The notes beneath the pieces were generated by a model. That model was not told where the DNA came from and searched no databases. It saw only the letters and a program-made list of their open reading frames with translations. A stretch of DNA of 31,074 nt from an uncultured Ruaniaceae bacterium (lineage in GTDB: Bacteria; Actinomycetota; Actinomycetes; Actinomycetales; Beutenbergiaceae), in NCBI GenBank assembly GCA_938004115.1, contig CALKWS010000330.1, forward strand, positions 1-31,074, given 5' to 3'. This document shows positions 21,099 through 29,977 of this stretch, piece by piece; position 1 is the first letter of the stretch; each line of letters opens with the position of its first letter. Made by a program: the position numbers and the translations under genes.

Positions 21099-22253
21099 TC
21101 ACTGTGCGGCCGGTTCGGCTTGGGGGCGCAGCGCGACCGCCATCGCCTCCACGGTCAGCAACGGTGCCGCGTTCGCACCAAGCCGGGTCCGGGCATCGTT
21201 CACCGCGTCCAGCCGATGCAGTGTCACCTCCGGGGTGCTGGCGGCGGCCACCTTGCGCACGGTGTCCGTCGCGGAGGCGTTCACGAGTGCCACGTCCGCG
21301 CCGAACTGCACCACGAGCACGTCGCGATAGAACGACAGCAGATCCACCAGCGCACGGTCGAGCACGTCCAGCAACGCCCGTCGGGAGCGGCGTTTCTGCT
21401 CCTCCTCCAACTGTCGCAGTTGGGAACGCACCGCCGGGGGCAATCGCCCGCCGGCGCTTTCGGCGCCCAGGGACCGCAGCAGGTCGCTCTTCTCCTGCGC
21501 GTCACGTTCAGCGGTGGCTTCCTGGGCCTGTTCGGTCGCGGCGTCCACGAGCCGTCCGGCTGCGAGCACCGCGTCACCCACCCCGCGGATCCGGGAGGCC
21601 AGGTCCAGCACCGAGCGGCGGAATTCCCGCGCGGGCGGGTGGGTGGCCAGCCGGCGCGCCACCCCGACGTGGCTCTGCGCCTCGTGGGCGCACTCCAGGG
21701 CGACGTCGGGGTCGATCCCGTCGCGGCGCACGAGCAGGTCCGCCACCGCCTGCGCCGGGGGGATCCGCAGGTTCACCGACCGGCACCGGGACCGGATGGT
21801 GACCAGGACGTCCTGCGGGCTGGGGGCGCACAGCAGCCACACGGTGCGCGGGGGTGGTTCCTCGATCGCCTTCAGCAGCACGTTGCCGGTCTGTTCGCCC
21901 ATTCGGTCGGCGTCCTCGATGATGATCACCCGCCACCGTCCCTGCGAGGGTGCCCGCTGGGCCAGGGAGACCAACTCCCGTGCCTCCTTGATCGAGATCA
22001 CCACCTTCTCGGTGGCCAGCACCCGCACGTCCGGGTGCGTACCGGCCTGCACCTGGCGGGCCGCCTCCGGATCATCCTGCCCGTCCGGGCCGCCCTGCAG
22101 CGCCGCGGCGAATGCCCGCGCGGCCACCGAGCGCCCAGACCCCGGGGGTCCGGTGATCAGCCAGGCATGGGTCATCGCCGAGGTGCTCCCGGCCGCGGTC
22201 CGCAAGACCTCCACCACCTGGTCCTGGCCCACCAGGGACTCCCAGATGCTCAA
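21099..22253 (-). CDS. holB: DNA polymerase III delta-prime subunit (clamp loader)
   Basis: A 384-residue AAA+ protein of the clamp-loader complex, which opens and loads the beta clamp. It starts SIWESLVGQDQVVEVL as delta-prime proteins do. It has a Walker A-like GPPGSGRS (35-42) with Arg in place of Lys, Walker B-like VIIIEDADRM, LLKAIEEPPP and the SRC motif (155-157). TTG at 22253 overlaps the tmk stop (TTGA), so the two are coupled; the longer open frame upstream is the tmk gene read in another frame. The four cysteines that normally bind zinc between Walker A and AGTHPDV are all missing here (residues 53-70). The C-terminal half is helical with a Glu/Arg-rich segment. Confidence 0.93.
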   Translation of the reverse strand: MSIWESLVGQDQVVEVLRTAAGSTSAMTHAWLITGPPGSGRSVAARAFAAALQGGPDGQDDPEAARQVQAGTHPDVRVLATEKVVISIKEARELVSLAQRAPSQGRWRVIIIEDADRMGEQTGNVLLKAIEEPPPRTVWLLCAPSPQDVLVTIRSRCRSVNLRIPPAQAVADLLVRRDGIDPDVALECAHEAQSHVGVARRLATHPPAREFRRSVLDLASRIRGVGDAVLAAGRLVDAATEQAQEATAERDAQEKSDLLRSLGAESAGGRLPPAVRSQLRQLEEEQKRRSRRALLDVLDRALVDLLSFYRDVLVVQFGADVALVNASATDTVRKVAAASTPEVTLHRLDAVNDARTRLGANAAPLLTVEAMAVALRPQAEPAAQ

Positions 22254-22918
22254 TGCTCCTCCCCCACCTGGCCCGGGGCGGTACCGCCGGCGCCGCTCCC
22301 GGCCGGCTCGTCCAGGAGCGGGCCGACGGCGGTGCGCACCTGTTCGGCGATCTGCGCCCGGGACAACGCCGCATCGAGGACCAGCCACCGCGCCGGGTCG
22401 GCCGCGGCGCGATCCAGGAACGCCTGCCGGGTGCGGCGGTGGAACTCGATCCCGGCTCGCTCCATCCGGTCGGTCCAGTCCCCCAGCCGGTGCGCCAGGT
22501 GCTCGGTGGGCAGATCCAACAGCACCGTCAACTCCGGAAGCAGTCCGTTGGTGCCCCACAGGGAGAGTCGTTCCACGTCGTCGGCCGGCAGTTCACGCCC
22601 GGCGGCCTGGTAGGCCACCGAGGAGTCCAGGTACCGATCGGTGAGCACCACCGCGCCGGCGGCCAGGGCCGGGCGGATCACGGTGGCCACGTGGTGGGCG
22701 CGGTCGGCGGCGAACAGCAGCGCCTCGGTGCGGGCATCCAGGTCCTGGCCGTGCAGCAACTGGTCGCGCAGCACCCGGCCGAGTGCGGTCCCCCCTGGTT
22801 CCCGGGTGGTGATCACCTCCCGTTGGTGCACGCGGCGCAGCCACTCGGCCAGCATCTGCACCTGCGTGCTCTTGCCGGCGCCGTCGCCACCCTCGAAGGA
22901 GATGAACAGTCCGCTCAC
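22250..22918 (-). CDS. tmk: Thymidylate kinase
   Basis: Phosphorylates dTMP to dTDP with ATP, an essential step to dTTP. The 222-residue product carries P-loop EGGDGAGKST (9-18), the substrate segment TREPGGT (38-44), DRYLDSS (94-100), and the C-terminal adenine-site segment. The last 20 or so residues are a disordered Gly/Glu tail. GTG at 22918 is preceded directly by AGGAGG with no spacing, which is too close for a ribosome site. TACCCT lies 7 nt before the start, so a leaderless message is more likely. It overlaps holB by 4 nt, the usual actinobacterial pairing. Confidence 0.95.
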   Translation of the reverse strand: MSGLFISFEGGDGAGKSTQVQMLAEWLRRVHQREVITTREPGGTALGRVLRDQLLHGQDLDARTEALLFAADRAHHVATVIRPALAAGAVVLTDRYLDSSVAYQAAGRELPADDVERLSLWGTNGLLPELTVLLDLPTEHLAHRLGDWTDRMERAGIEFHRRTRQAFLDRAAADPARWLVLDAALSRAQIAEQVRTAVGPLLDEPAGSGAGGTAPGQVGEEH

Positions 22919-22925
22919 CCTCCTG

Positions 22926-22931
22926 AGGGTA
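22926..22931 (-). promoter_or_regulatory. -10 box TACCCT of tmk-holB
   Basis: TACCCT on the minus strand ends 7 nt before the GTG start at 22918, in the same geometry as the other leaderless promoters here. Confidence 0.4.
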
Positions 22932-23055
22932 GCTCGCCGCGCCCACAGCCCGGGCGTGGTGATCCACAGGGCGGCTGCGGGCGCCGGGTCACGCAGGCTC
23001 CGGGGGTCGGGATATGACGCCTGCCGGGTGCGGCGCGGAGTCCGGGGGGCCCGCG

Positions 23056-24198
23056 TCAGTACTCCCCGGGCAGGTCGGCGCCCAGTTGGCGGCGCACCTG
23101 GTCCATGGTGCGCAGCACCGCCAGCGTCTCCTCCCAGGGCAGCACGGGCGACTCGGTCAACCCGGCACGGATGCAGCGGGCGGCCTCGGCGGCCTGGTAC
23201 GCGAACCCAGGGCCCGCGTGCGGGTCGATGAGGCGCGGGGGACCTTCGATCGGGTGGATGGTCAAGGCTGAGGGGCCGAAGAAGTCCGGAGCGATCTCGA
23301 TGCGTCCACCGGTACCGGTGATCACCGCGTCGTTGCGGGTCCGGGCGAGCATGGTGGCGGTGATCGTGGCCAGCGCACCGGGGTAACTGAGGATCACCGC
23401 CTCGGCGGCGTCCACGCCCGTCTCGGTCAGGTGGCCCACGGCGGTCACCGTCTCCGGGCTGCCGAGCACGTCATGGGCCAGGGACACCGGGTAGACGCCC
23501 AGGTCCAGCATGGCGCCGCCAGCCAGGTTGGGGTTCTTCAACCGGTGCGCCGGCGGCACGTCGAACCATTGACCGTGGTGGGCGGTCACCGACAGCACCT
23601 GGCCGATGTGCCCGGAGTCCAGCAGGTGGCGCAGGATCACCATGTGCGGCAGGAACCGGGTCCACATCGCCTCCATCGCGAACAGCCCGGCGGCCTCGGC
23701 GGCGGCGAACACCTCCCGCGCCTCCCCGCTGTTGCGGGTGAAGGCCTTCTCCACCAGGACCGGTTTCCCGGCGTCGAGCGCTAGCAGCGCGTGCTCGCGG
23801 TGCTCCGAGTGCGGGGTGGCGATGTACACCGCCTCCACCCGCTCATCGGCCACCAGGGAGCGGTAATCACCGTGGGCGGCCTCGATACCCCACCGGGAGG
23901 CGAAGTTCTCCGCCCGGGTCCGGTCCCGGGACCCCACGGCCACCACGGTACCGGTGGAGTGGGCGGGGACGTCGGCGGCGAACCGGCCGGCGATCCCACC
24001 CGGGCCGAGGATGCCCCAGGCCAGCGGCGGCGCTTGCCGCGGGTCGGGCAAGGTGGGCAGGTCCGGGTCACCGCCTGCCGCGACCGGGTCCCGGTCACTG
24101 GCCGCTCCGCCCTGCTCCGGCACACCGGCCGGCGCGGAGGGCGCGGGCCGGTGCTCCCGGTCCTCGCCGTGGTCGTTGCCTACCTCGTCGCTGCCCAT
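23056..24198 (-). CDS. Gfo/Idh/MocA-family NAD(P) oxidoreductase
   Basis: A 380-residue dehydrogenase, probably acting on a sugar or cyclic polyol. After a disordered acidic N-terminus (1-57) comes a Rossmann domain with GILGPGGIAG (62-71), then VYIATPHSEH (124-133) and VEKAFTRN (149-156), where the family's EKP reads EKA. The C-terminal alpha/beta domain has the GGAMLDLGVYPV segment typical of the dihydrodiol/xylose-dehydrogenase branch. ATG at 24198 has AGGAG 5 nt upstream. It lies between topA and tmk, which are often closer together in relatives. The substrate cannot be read. Confidence 0.88.
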   Translation of the reverse strand: MGSDEVGNDHGEDREHRPAPSAPAGVPEQGGAASDRDPVAAGGDPDLPTLPDPRQAPPLAWGILGPGGIAGRFAADVPAHSTGTVVAVGSRDRTRAENFASRWGIEAAHGDYRSLVADERVEAVYIATPHSEHREHALLALDAGKPVLVEKAFTRNSGEAREVFAAAEAAGLFAMEAMWTRFLPHMVILRHLLDSGHIGQVLSVTAHHGQWFDVPPAHRLKNPNLAGGAMLDLGVYPVSLAHDVLGSPETVTAVGHLTETGVDAAEAVILSYPGALATITATMLARTRNDAVITGTGGRIEIAPDFFGPSALTIHPIEGPPRLIDPHAGPGFAYQAAEAARCIRAGLTESPVLPWEETLAVLRTMDQVRRQLGADLPGEY

Positions 24199-24244
24199 CC
24201 CCGCTCCTCACCGCCGTTCGGCGCTGGCCTAGAGCGTAACGGGG

Positions 24245-27016
24245 CTACTTCTTGCTCGCGGTCTTCTTCGCCCCGGACTTGGCGGCCGTCTTCGCGCCGG
24301 ACTTGGCGGTGGACTTCTTCGCCGCGGTGCGCCGGGCAGGCTTCTTGGCGGGCCCCTTCGCGCGTTTCTCGGCGAGCAACTCAAAGGCACGCTCGGCGGT
24401 GACGGTCTCCACCTCATCGCCCTTGCGCAGCGTGGCGTTGGTGGTGCCGTCGGTGACATACGGGCCGAACCGGCCGTCCTTGACCACCACCGGCTTACCC
24501 GAGACCGGGTCCTCGCCCAGTTCCCGCAGCGGCGCCGCGGCCGCCCGTCCCCGCCGCTTCGGCTGGGCGAACAGTTCCTGGGCCTGTTCCACGGTGACGT
24601 CGAAGAGCTGGTACTCGTTGTCCAGGGAGCGCGAATCGGTGCCCTTCTTCAGGTACGGCCCGTACCGGCCGTTGTGGGCGTAGATCTCCTCCCCCGACTC
24701 CGGGTCGGTGCCCACCAGCCGGGGCAGGGACAGCAGCCGCACCGCGGTGTCCAGGTCCACGGTGGCCAGGTCCATGTCCTTGAACAGCGAGGCGGTGCGG
24801 GGACGGATCTTCTTGCCGCCCTTGGTCTTACCGGCCTCGTCCTCTCCGAGCACCTCGGTCACGTAGGGACCGAACCGCCCGGACTTGGCCACGATCATCC
24901 GGCCGGTCTCCGGGTGGATCCCCAGTTCCCGGTCCCCGTCGGAGGCCGCCTCGAGCAGCTCCTTGGCCTTGGCCACGGTCAGCTCATCGGGTGCCACGTC
25001 GTCGGGCACGCTGGCCCGCAACGGTTTGATCGCCTGTTCCGCCCCCTGCGCGGCGGTACCGGAGCCACCTGCGGAGGTGTCGCCGTCGGCCGGGGCACTG
25101 CGCTCCAGGTACGGCCCGTACCGGCCCACCCGCAGCGTGATGCCCTCCCCGATGTCGATGGAGTTGATCTCCCGGGCGTCGATGTCGCCCAGGTCCTCCA
25201 CCAGCGCCTTGAGCCCCTCGTCGCCGTTGCTGCCGAAGTAGAAGCCGGTGAGCCAGTCCACCCGGTCCTCCTGCCCGGCGGCGATCCGGTCCAGGTCGGC
25301 CTCCATCTGGGCGGTGAAGTCGTAGTCCACCAGCCGCTCGAAGTGCGACTCCAGCAGCCGGACCACCGAGAACGCCAACCAGCTGGGCACCAGCGCCTGG
25401 CCGCGGCGCAGCACGTACCCGCGGTCGGTGATCACCGAGATGGTGGAGGCGTAGGTGGAGGGCCGGCCGATGCCGCGTTCCTCCAGGGCCTTGACCAGGC
25501 TCGCCTCGGTGTACCGCGGCGGCGGGGAGGTCTCGTGCCCGTCGGCGGTCAGGTCCTGCGCGGTGAGCCCGTCGCCGGTGGCCACCTGCGGCAGGCGGTC
25601 GGTGCCGTCGTCCTTGTCCTCGTAGCGGGCGGCGTCGCGGCCCTCCTCGTAGGCGGCCAGGAACCCGCGGAAGGTGATCACCGTGCCGGAGGCGGAGAAC
25701 TCGGCGTCCTGCCCGGTGGCCGAGGTGGCGCCCAGCCGGATGGTGGCGGTGGAGCCGCGGGCGTCGGCCATCTGGGAGGCCACGGTGCGCTTCCAGATCA
25801 ACTCGTACAACCGGAACTGGTCCCCGGAGAGTTCCCGCGCCACCTGGGCGGGGGTGCGGAAGGAGTCTCCGGCGGGCCGGATCGCCTCGTGGGCCTCCTG
25901 GGCGCCCTTGGCGCCGGCGTAGATCCGGGGGGAGTCGGGCACGTACTCGCCGCCGTACAGGTCCGCGGCCTGCCGGCGGGCGGCGTTGATCGCCTCGCTG
26001 GACAGCGCCGAGGAGTCGGTCCGCATATAGGTGATGTACCCGTTCTCGTACAGCGACTGGGCGGTGCGCATCGTGGCCCGGGCGTTCATCCGCAGTTTGC
26101 GGGAGGCCTCCTGCTGCAGCGTGGAGGTGGTGAACGGGGCGGCCGGACGACGACGGTAGGGCTTCTCCTCCACCCGCCGGACCGCGAAACTCGCCTCGGT
26201 CAACCCCTCCACCAGGCCGTGGGCGGCCGCGGCGTCCAGGTGCACCGCGGACTTGGTGCGCAGCACGCCGTCGTCGCCGAAGTCCTTCCCGGTGGCCACC
26301 CGGTTACCGTCCAGGCTGACCAGCCGGGCCTTGAACGCCGCGCCCGCATCAGGGGCCTCGGCGGCGGAGCCCGCCGGGGTGAACCGGCCCACCACGTCCC
26401 AGTACTCGGCGGCGCGGAAGGCCATCCGTTCACGTTCGCGTTCCACCACCATGCGGGTGGCCACCGACTGCACCCGCCCGGCGGACAGGCCCTGGGAGAT
26501 CTTGCGCCACAGCACCGGGGAGATCTCGTAGCCGTACAACCGGTCCAGGATGCGCCGGGTCTCCTGGGCGTCCACCAGCCGGGTGTCCAGCTCCCGGGTG
26601 TTCTCCAGCGCCCGTTCGATCGCCTCCCGGGTGATCTCGTGGAACACCATCCGCTTCACCGGCACCTTCGGCTTGAGGACCTCCAGCAGGTGCCAGGCGA
26701 TCGCCTCACCCTCCCGGTCCTCATCGGTGGCCAGGTAGAGCTCGTCGGCGTCCTTCAGGGCGCGGCGGAGTTCGGTGACCTTCTTCTTCTTGTCCCCGTC
26801 CACCACGTAGTACGGGTCGAAGCCGTTGTCGACGTCGATCGCGAACTTCTTGTACGGGCCCTTCTTCATCTCCGCCGGTAGTTCGGAGGGCTGGGGCAGG
26901 TCGCGGATGTGGCCCACGCTCGCCTCCACCTCGAAGTCCGGGCCGAGGTAGCCAGCGATCGTGCGGGCCTTGGCCGGGGACTCCACGATGACGAGTTTGC
27001 GTGCGGGGTTGCTCAC
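24245..27016 (-). CDS. topA: DNA topoisomerase I
   Basis: Relaxes negative supercoils by a type IA mechanism. The 923-residue product has an N-terminal TOPRIM domain, with Glu12 in VIVESPAKA and Asp98/Asp100 in TDEDREGE, and the active-site Tyr330 in GYITYMRTDS. In place of zinc fingers the C-terminus has the actinobacterial Topo_C repeats, each with an RxGPYL or RFGPYV motif (at least four visible). It ends in a Lys/Ala-rich tail (AAKKSTAKSGAKTAAKSG) that binds DNA electrostatically. GTG at 27016 has AGGAG 7 nt upstream. A possible -10 (TACGAT) lies at 27172-27167, giving a leader of about 140 nt. Confidence 0.97.
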   Translation of the reverse strand: MSNPARKLVIVESPAKARTIAGYLGPDFEVEASVGHIRDLPQPSELPAEMKKGPYKKFAIDVDNGFDPYYVVDGDKKKKVTELRRALKDADELYLATDEDREGEAIAWHLLEVLKPKVPVKRMVFHEITREAIERALENTRELDTRLVDAQETRRILDRLYGYEISPVLWRKISQGLSAGRVQSVATRMVVERERERMAFRAAEYWDVVGRFTPAGSAAEAPDAGAAFKARLVSLDGNRVATGKDFGDDGVLRTKSAVHLDAAAAHGLVEGLTEASFAVRRVEEKPYRRRPAAPFTTSTLQQEASRKLRMNARATMRTAQSLYENGYITYMRTDSSALSSEAINAARRQAADLYGGEYVPDSPRIYAGAKGAQEAHEAIRPAGDSFRTPAQVARELSGDQFRLYELIWKRTVASQMADARGSTATIRLGATSATGQDAEFSASGTVITFRGFLAAYEEGRDAARYEDKDDGTDRLPQVATGDGLTAQDLTADGHETSPPPRYTEASLVKALEERGIGRPSTYASTISVITDRGYVLRRGQALVPSWLAFSVVRLLESHFERLVDYDFTAQMEADLDRIAAGQEDRVDWLTGFYFGSNGDEGLKALVEDLGDIDAREINSIDIGEGITLRVGRYGPYLERSAPADGDTSAGGSGTAAQGAEQAIKPLRASVPDDVAPDELTVAKAKELLEAASDGDRELGIHPETGRMIVAKSGRFGPYVTEVLGEDEAGKTKGGKKIRPRTASLFKDMDLATVDLDTAVRLLSLPRLVGTDPESGEEIYAHNGRYGPYLKKGTDSRSLDNEYQLFDVTVEQAQELFAQPKRRGRAAAAPLRELGEDPVSGKPVVVKDGRFGPYVTDGTTNATLRKGDEVETVTAERAFELLAEKRAKGPAKKPARRTAAKKSTAKSGAKTAAKSGAKKTASKK

Positions 27017-27395
27017 GCGGTTGCTCCTGAAAGGTTGGTGGCGGGCTTGGCAGCCCTGGTTCTGGTGTCCGACGCTCGAACAGATGGGCCGGTACAGCCG
27101 TCCGTTCGACTGGTCCTTTGGCTGTCACTGTGGCCGGTCAGGCCGGAACGACGACGACGACAACGCATCGTAGATCAGTTCCGTTGGGTTCCTCCACGTC
27201 TTGGGCGCATCCTAACCACACCTGATGAGCCCGATGCACGTGCCGGTGCCGTACCGGTACCCGGGGACTGGCACCCGGGAGGACCGGGGGCCGCCGACCC
27301 GTCGCCATCGAGAACCCGTGCTGGGTGGTCTTTGTTCCCGCCACCGGGCCGCGACGCCCGGCCGTCGCGGCCCGGTTGGTCCCCTACCCGCGGAA
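27017..27395. other. Gap upstream of topA with dyads, no gene
   Basis: This 379-bp gap between topA and the PAP2 gene has no credible reading frame. It holds candidate minus-strand -10 boxes for topA (TACGAT at 27172-27167; TAGGAT near 27216-27211), a CGACGA-type run near 27148-27160, a 10-bp palindrome GTACCGGTAC (27251-27260) and a strong terminator-like hairpin. Supercoiling-sensitive control of topA is common, but no specific element is recognised. Confidence 0.5.
27343..27376. terminator. 13-bp terminator hairpin after PAP2 gene
   Basis: ACCGGGCCGCGAC (27343-27355) and GTCGCGGCCCGGT (27364-27376) form a perfect 13-bp stem with an 8-nt loop, 19 bp after the PAP2 stop. There is no T-run. 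It would separate PAP2 transcription from topA. Confidence 0.65.
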
Positions 27396-28298
27396 TCAGT
27401 CCCGGGTGTCCGCCTGATCCAGCCGGTAGTGCGGTCGCATCCCGAGCATCGTGGCCATGGCGGCACCGGCCACCCCCACCAGTCCGACCAGGGCGGTGAC
27501 GTAGGCCAGGGTCTGCCCGCCGGGGCCGACCTGGGGCAGTTGGACGAAGGTGAGGATCAGCCCGACTGCCCCGACGATCACGCCGGCCACCGCCCCGAAC
27601 CACAACCAGGCCGCGGCGTTGCCCGCCGGTGCGCGCCGCCCGTATCCGCGGGGCAGGGGACGCAGCCGCAGCCCGCGGGCGGCTTCGATGAGGAAGTACC
27701 AGGCCGCGGCCACCGCATACGCGGCGACGACGTCCGAGGGGCGGTGCCAGCCCAGCACCAAGGTGCCCGCACCGGTGGCGCCGGCGTAGGCCGCCCCGGC
27801 CAGCGCCACCGGTCCGCGCCATCGGGGCGGGGCGATCAGCAGTGCGGTGGCGGCCACGGCCGCCGCAGCCGTGGTGTGCCCGGAGGGCAGGGAGTTGTTC
27901 GGCTGCTCGGTCAGGCCGAAGTCAGGGCGGGTGAGGATCTCCTGCTTCAGCACCCGGGTGGTGATGTTGGCCCCGGCCAGCATCACCGCGGCGGCGATCG
28001 CGATGGACCAGCGGCGCTGCGCGGCGGCCACGGCGAACGCGGCCACCGCCGCCACCGCCAGGAACGGTTCGGAGATCACCCGCACGATCGGCTCGACCAC
28101 GCCGTCCAGACGGGTGCGGCCGAAGTCGCTGCCCTGCCAGGCGGCGTCGTCGAGCAACTGACCGGTGGGGGACAGCACGAAGAACCGCCAGGTGAGCCAC
28201 AGGCCCGCGACGCTGAGCACGGCGAGCACCAGCGGGATGAGTACGCCGCGGGTGACGCCTGCGGCCCGGGAGGGCCGCTGCGGTGGTGTTCCGGACAC
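27396..28298 (-). CDS. PAP2-family membrane phosphatase
   Basis: A 300-residue polytopic membrane protein of the type-2 phosphatidic acid phosphatase superfamily, probably removing phosphate from a lipid or polyprenyl substrate at the outer face. About six hydrophobic segments are visible. Catalytic motifs are a variant of KX6RP (Lys118 to Arg124-Pro125, one residue short), PSGH (138-141), and HxxxD (His185, Asp189). The SR that normally precedes the last motif reads GT. Two extra C-terminal hydrophobic helices follow. GTG at 28298 has TACCGT 6 nt upstream, pointing to a leaderless message. Undecaprenyl-pyrophosphate or PAP activity is possible; the sequence does not distinguish. Confidence 0.88.
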   Translation of the reverse strand: MSGTPPQRPSRAAGVTRGVLIPLVLAVLSVAGLWLTWRFFVLSPTGQLLDDAAWQGSDFGRTRLDGVVEPIVRVISEPFLAVAAVAAFAVAAAQRRWSIAIAAAVMLAGANITTRVLKQEILTRPDFGLTEQPNNSLPSGHTTAAAAVAATALLIAPPRWRGPVALAGAAYAGATGAGTLVLGWHRPSDVVAAYAVAAAWYFLIEAARGLRLRPLPRGYGRRAPAGNAAAWLWFGAVAGVIVGAVGLILTFVQLPQVGPGGQTLAYVTALVGLVGVAGAAMATMLGMRPHYRLDQADTRD

Positions 28299-28304
28299 GG
28301 GTCA

Positions 28305-28310
28305 ACGGTA
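28305..28310 (-). promoter_or_regulatory. -10 box TACCGT of PAP2 gene, leaderless
   Basis: TACCGT on the minus strand ends 6 nt before the GTG at 28298. The transcript would start at or next to the start codon. Confidence 0.45.
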
Positions 28311-28374
28311 ACCGGCGGCCCGCCGCGCACGACGCCCTGGCCCTGAGGTGTCGCGAGTGTGCGGGAACCGGGGC

Positions 28375-29916
28375 TCAGGCGGGGTGGAGGAACCCGTCCA
28401 GGATCAGCCCGCGCAGCGCCGGGGTGATCTCCTCGCGGATCTGGTCCACCGGTTCCTCGGTCAGCGCGCCCAGCGCGGTGATGATCTGGGCCGCGGTCAG
28501 GTCCCCGTCGCAGGCGCCCACCAGCGCCGCGGTATGGCTGGTGACCTGCACCCTGCGGCCCAGTCCCCCGCCCTGGTGCAACAGGATCACCTGGGGGTGG
28601 GCCTGCCCGGGCCGGTAGTGGCGCTCCTCGGTGACATGGTCGGGCACCACGTAGGCCCGCTCCAGGAAGTCCTCACCCCGCCCGCGCTCACCGTGACCCA
28701 GCGCCTCCACCGCCTCCAACGTGGCCGCGAGTGCTGCGCCCGGCGCCGGCGGCAGGGACGCGGTGATCTGCTCCGTACGGCGCCACGGCTGCCGGTCGGT
28801 TCGGGGGTGGCGCAGCGTGATGTAGCCGAACCCGATCGCTTCCACGTCGCGAGAGGCGAAGTCATCCAGGTAGGCGCGGTAGGCCCGCTCCCAGCCCTCC
28901 CGGTCTCGTTCGGGGCTGAGCCCGCCATCACGCAACCAGGTCTCGGCATAGTGCGCCGGGTCGGTCATCTCCCGCTGGATCACCCACACGTCGGTACCGA
29001 GCCGGGCGGTCCAGTCCTCGATCCGCTCCGCCCAGGAGGCGCCGCGGGGGATCTCCCAGTTCGCGAGCATCTGCGCGATCCCGCCGGGGGCCAGGTGGCC
29101 CGGCAGCGCCTGAACCAGCGCGGCCACGAAGTCGTCGCCGCGCCGGCCGCCGTCCCGGTAGGTGATGGTGGGCGCGGCCGAGCGCGGGGTGATCACGAAC
29201 GGCGGGTTGGAGACGATCAGGTCGAACCGTTCGCCGCGCACCGGGTCCAGCCCGTCCCCCGCCCGCAGGTCCACGTGCAGGTCGTTGAGGGCAGCGTTGA
29301 ACGCGGCGAACCGCAGCGCCCGGGCGGAGATGTCGGTACCGGTGACCGCCCCGGCGAACCCGGCCACGTTCAGCGCCTGGATCCCGCTGCCGGTGCCCAG
29401 GTCCAGCGCGCGGGATGCCGGGGTGCGGATGGTCAGTTCGGCCAGGGTGCGTCCGGCCCCGCCCACCCCCAGCACGTGCCCGGGATCCAGGACCGCACCG
29501 GTGGCCACCTCACCCAGGTCCGAGGCCAGCCACAACTCCCCCGGCCCGGCGCCCACCGGGCGCAGGTCCACCAGCGCCCGCACCGCATCGGCGGGCTGCT
29601 TCCCCGCCGCACGGACCAGGCCGAGGCGGGTTGCGCCGTCGGCCCCTATTCCGGGCAGCGCCCGGTCCACCTGCCCCCTGGGGACCGGCTCCCCGAGCGC
29701 GAACAGCCGCACCATCACCGCGGCGGGTTCGTCGCTGGCTGCCGCGGCCAGGCGGGCCGGGAGCGCCTCCTCGCGGTCCAGGGCGTCCACGGCCACCGGC
29801 CCCAGCAGGTCCGCCAGGTGGGCCACGGTGTAGCGAGCCGCGGTCAGGTCCGCGGCCAGGCGCCGCACCAGGTCCGCCTCGGCGCTCGGGGCAGGGGGCA
29901 GGTTCCCGGGTGCCAT
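28375..29916 (-). CDS. Class I SAM-dependent methyltransferase (PrmC/RsmC-like core)
   Basis: A 513-residue methyltransferase. The N-terminal third (1-160) is helical with a winged-helix-like character (VMVRLFALGEPVPRGQVDRAL). The central Rossmann domain has the SAM motif LDLGTGSGIQAL (171-182), an acidic TGTDIS (193-198) after the second strand, and catalytic SNPPF (236-240). That NPPF motif methylates amide or exocyclic amino nitrogens in RNA, DNA or release factors. The C-terminal 180 residues are a separate unrecognised domain found with this core in actinobacteria. I chose ATG at 29916 because AGGAGG lies 9 nt upstream; the longer frame to 30084 is low-complexity. Two operator-like dyads lie just upstream. 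The target is unknown; a 23S/16S rRNA guanine or a protein glutamine are options. Confidence 0.85.
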   Translation of the reverse strand: MAPGNLPPAPSAEADLVRRLAADLTAARYTVAHLADLLGPVAVDALDREEALPARLAAAASDEPAAVMVRLFALGEPVPRGQVDRALPGIGADGATRLGLVRAAGKQPADAVRALVDLRPVGAGPGELWLASDLGEVATGAVLDPGHVLGVGGAGRTLAELTIRTPASRALDLGTGSGIQALNVAGFAGAVTGTDISARALRFAAFNAALNDLHVDLRAGDGLDPVRGERFDLIVSNPPFVITPRSAAPTITYRDGGRRGDDFVAALVQALPGHLAPGGIAQMLANWEIPRGASWAERIEDWTARLGTDVWVIQREMTDPAHYAETWLRDGGLSPERDREGWERAYRAYLDDFASRDVEAIGFGYITLRHPRTDRQPWRRTEQITASLPPAPGAALAATLEAVEALGHGERGRGEDFLERAYVVPDHVTEERHYRPGQAHPQVILLHQGGGLGRRVQVTSHTAALVGACDGDLTAAQIITALGALTEEPVDQIREEITPALRGLILDGFLHPA

Positions 29917-29940
29917 CGGCCACGTCCTCCTCAACTCCGG

Positions 29941-29977
29941 CCCAGGTGGTCCTGGGACACGCCCAGGTGGCCCTGGG
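29941..29977. promoter_or_regulatory. Twin dyads CCCAGG-N4-CCTGGG with 21-bp period
   Basis: Two 16-bp elements at 29941-29956 and 29962-29977 each consist of CCCAGG, four bases and CCTGGG, and differ at one position. Centre spacing is 21 bp, two helical turns, so they face the same side of DNA. They lie 25-61 bp upstream of the methyltransferase start in the divergent gap with the transporter. They look like paired operator sites. Confidence 0.6.

Noticed and set aside
22254..22559. N-terminal extension of the delta-prime frame
   Set aside because: This part is the tmk gene read in another frame; the family start is at the TTG overlapping the tmk stop.
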